From contig QNFD01000187.1 in assembly GCA_003645435.1 (NCBI GenBank), forward strand, positions 1 through 5,934: a DNA stretch of 5,934 nt. The letters are read 5' to 3'. How positions within the stretch are numbered: position 1 is the stretch's first letter; each line of letters opens with the position of its first letter. The position numbers were made by a program, and so were the translations under genes. Origin of the DNA: Gammaproteobacteria bacterium. GTDB taxonomy: Bacteria > Pseudomonadota > Gammaproteobacteria > GCA-001735895. The notes beneath the pieces are model-generated. The model did no database searches, had not been told where the DNA came from, and worked only from the letters and a program-made list of their open reading frames with translations. Of this stretch, positions 5,488-5,934 are shown piece by piece.

Positions 5488-5934
5488 TTATGCTTCTGCC
5501 CTTAGTTTGATTTTATCCATATAAGCATTTTTCATGGCTGTCTCGAACTCATCATTGGATGCATACTCATAACCGAATACCGGTTTCCACAGGCGCGGGT
5601 TCTCCATACATAGATAATAGAACACATCGCTTTTCCAGTTTTCCGGAAAGCTGTTATATACATGCGAAAACAGAGTGAGCTTGATCTCGTCAGGGTAAGA
5701 CTGTTTACCGTTGGAATCGACCATCGGCATTTTTAATATTTGGGTAGGTATCGCCCGTTTACGAATTTCACGCATCACCGACTTGATATAGGTGAGCGTA
5801 CCCATCGATACCAGTGCAACTTCTTCCGGCTCAAATAACGCACTAAGCTGTTCGACGACGTGTGCGTAATCCTGCTGCCATTGATCATAATGTACAATCG
5901 GGTGAAAGTGGAAACCGACCAGGTAACCCGCGTC
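5488..5934 (-). CDS. Spore-photoproduct-lyase-like radical SAM protein, C-terminal part (5' end outside window)
   Basis: The frame is open from the right edge to the TAA at 5490-5488, giving the last 148 residues of a longer protein. An internal ATG at 5805 is not the start, because matching family sequence continues upstream of it. The stretch AGYLVGFHFHPIVHYDQW, then ALVSMGTLTYIKSV, then YYLCMENPRLWKPVFGYEY is the C-terminal pattern of the SplB-like family (spore photoproduct lyase and relatives). That family uses a [4Fe-4S]-bound S-adenosylmethionine radical, and its founding member repairs a UV thymine lesion in spores. The radical SAM CxxxCxxC motif lies in the missing N-terminal part and cannot be checked. 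Homologues occur in non-sporulating bacteria, where the substrate is mostly untested, so DNA repair is a possibility and not a call. It is the first visible gene of the minus-strand run and lies 10 bases before the cysteine desulfurase. Confidence 0.8.
   Translation of the reverse strand, partial: DAGYLVGFHFHPIVHYDQWQQDYAHVVEQLSALFEPEEVALVSMGTLTYIKSVMREIRKRAIPTQILKMPMVDSNGKQSYPDEIKLTLFSHVYNSFPENWKSDVFYYLCMENPRLWKPVFGYEYASNDEFETAMKNAYMDKIKLRAEA

Noticed and set aside
5031..5510. 159-residue plus-strand open frame across the desulfurase 5' end
   Set aside because: It lies opposite a strongly conserved enzyme frame, has no family resemblance or SD, and crosses the operon junction.
1..5934. CRISPR arrays, tRNA or rRNA genes, insertion sequences, attachment sites
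   Set aside because: No regularly spaced repeats, cloverleaf-like sequence, transposase-like frame or terminal inverted repeats were seen on either strand.

Overview
The window looks like part of a Gram-negative, probably gammaproteobacterial, chromosome. Base composition is moderate, spacing is tight, start regions are SD-led, and there is an FNR-type site. Its centre is a recognisable set for oxygen-independent ubiquinone biosynthesis: ubiT, ubiU and ubiV. That implies an organism that makes ubiquinone and respires across a range of oxygen levels. The genus cannot be told from the sequence.

Layout. On the plus strand lie the C-terminal half of an MFS transporter (1-746, cut by the left edge), a 161-base gap, and ubiT (908-1381). 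All remaining genes are on the minus strand and read from right to left. They are a spore-photoproduct-lyase-like radical SAM protein (cut by the right edge, ending at 5488), a group I NifS/IscS-like cysteine desulfurase (5477-4338), a TauD/TfdA-type Fe(II)/2-oxoglutarate dioxygenase (4278-3388), ubiU (3292-2297) and ubiV (2295-1399). The plus and minus blocks converge with only 17 bases between the stop codons of ubiT and ubiV. No RNA gene, insertion sequence, CRISPR array or prophage signal was seen, and no gene-free stretch exceeds 300 bases.

How they work together. UbiU and UbiV are paired U32-family proteins, each keeping all four cysteines that hold a [4Fe-4S] cluster in the E. coli proteins. 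Together they replace the O2-dependent hydroxylases, and UbiT is the SCP2-type lipid-binding accessory protein. The gap ahead of ubiU carries a near-consensus FNR/Anr box (TTGATCGAGGTCAA on the minus strand). It is centred about 41.5 bases upstream of the start predicted from a good -10 box (GATAAT), and the -35 is poor. This is the layout of a class II FNR-activated promoter, so ubiUV is probably switched on when oxygen falls. The three upstream minus-strand genes use chemistry linked to Fe-S clusters (radical SAM, cysteine desulfurase) or to iron and O2 (dioxygenase). The first two look co-transcribed. Any functional tie to ubiquinone synthesis is inference. I see no wholly new system; the promoter architecture, the convergent ubiT/ubiUV order and the unassigned dioxygenase are the points most worth following.
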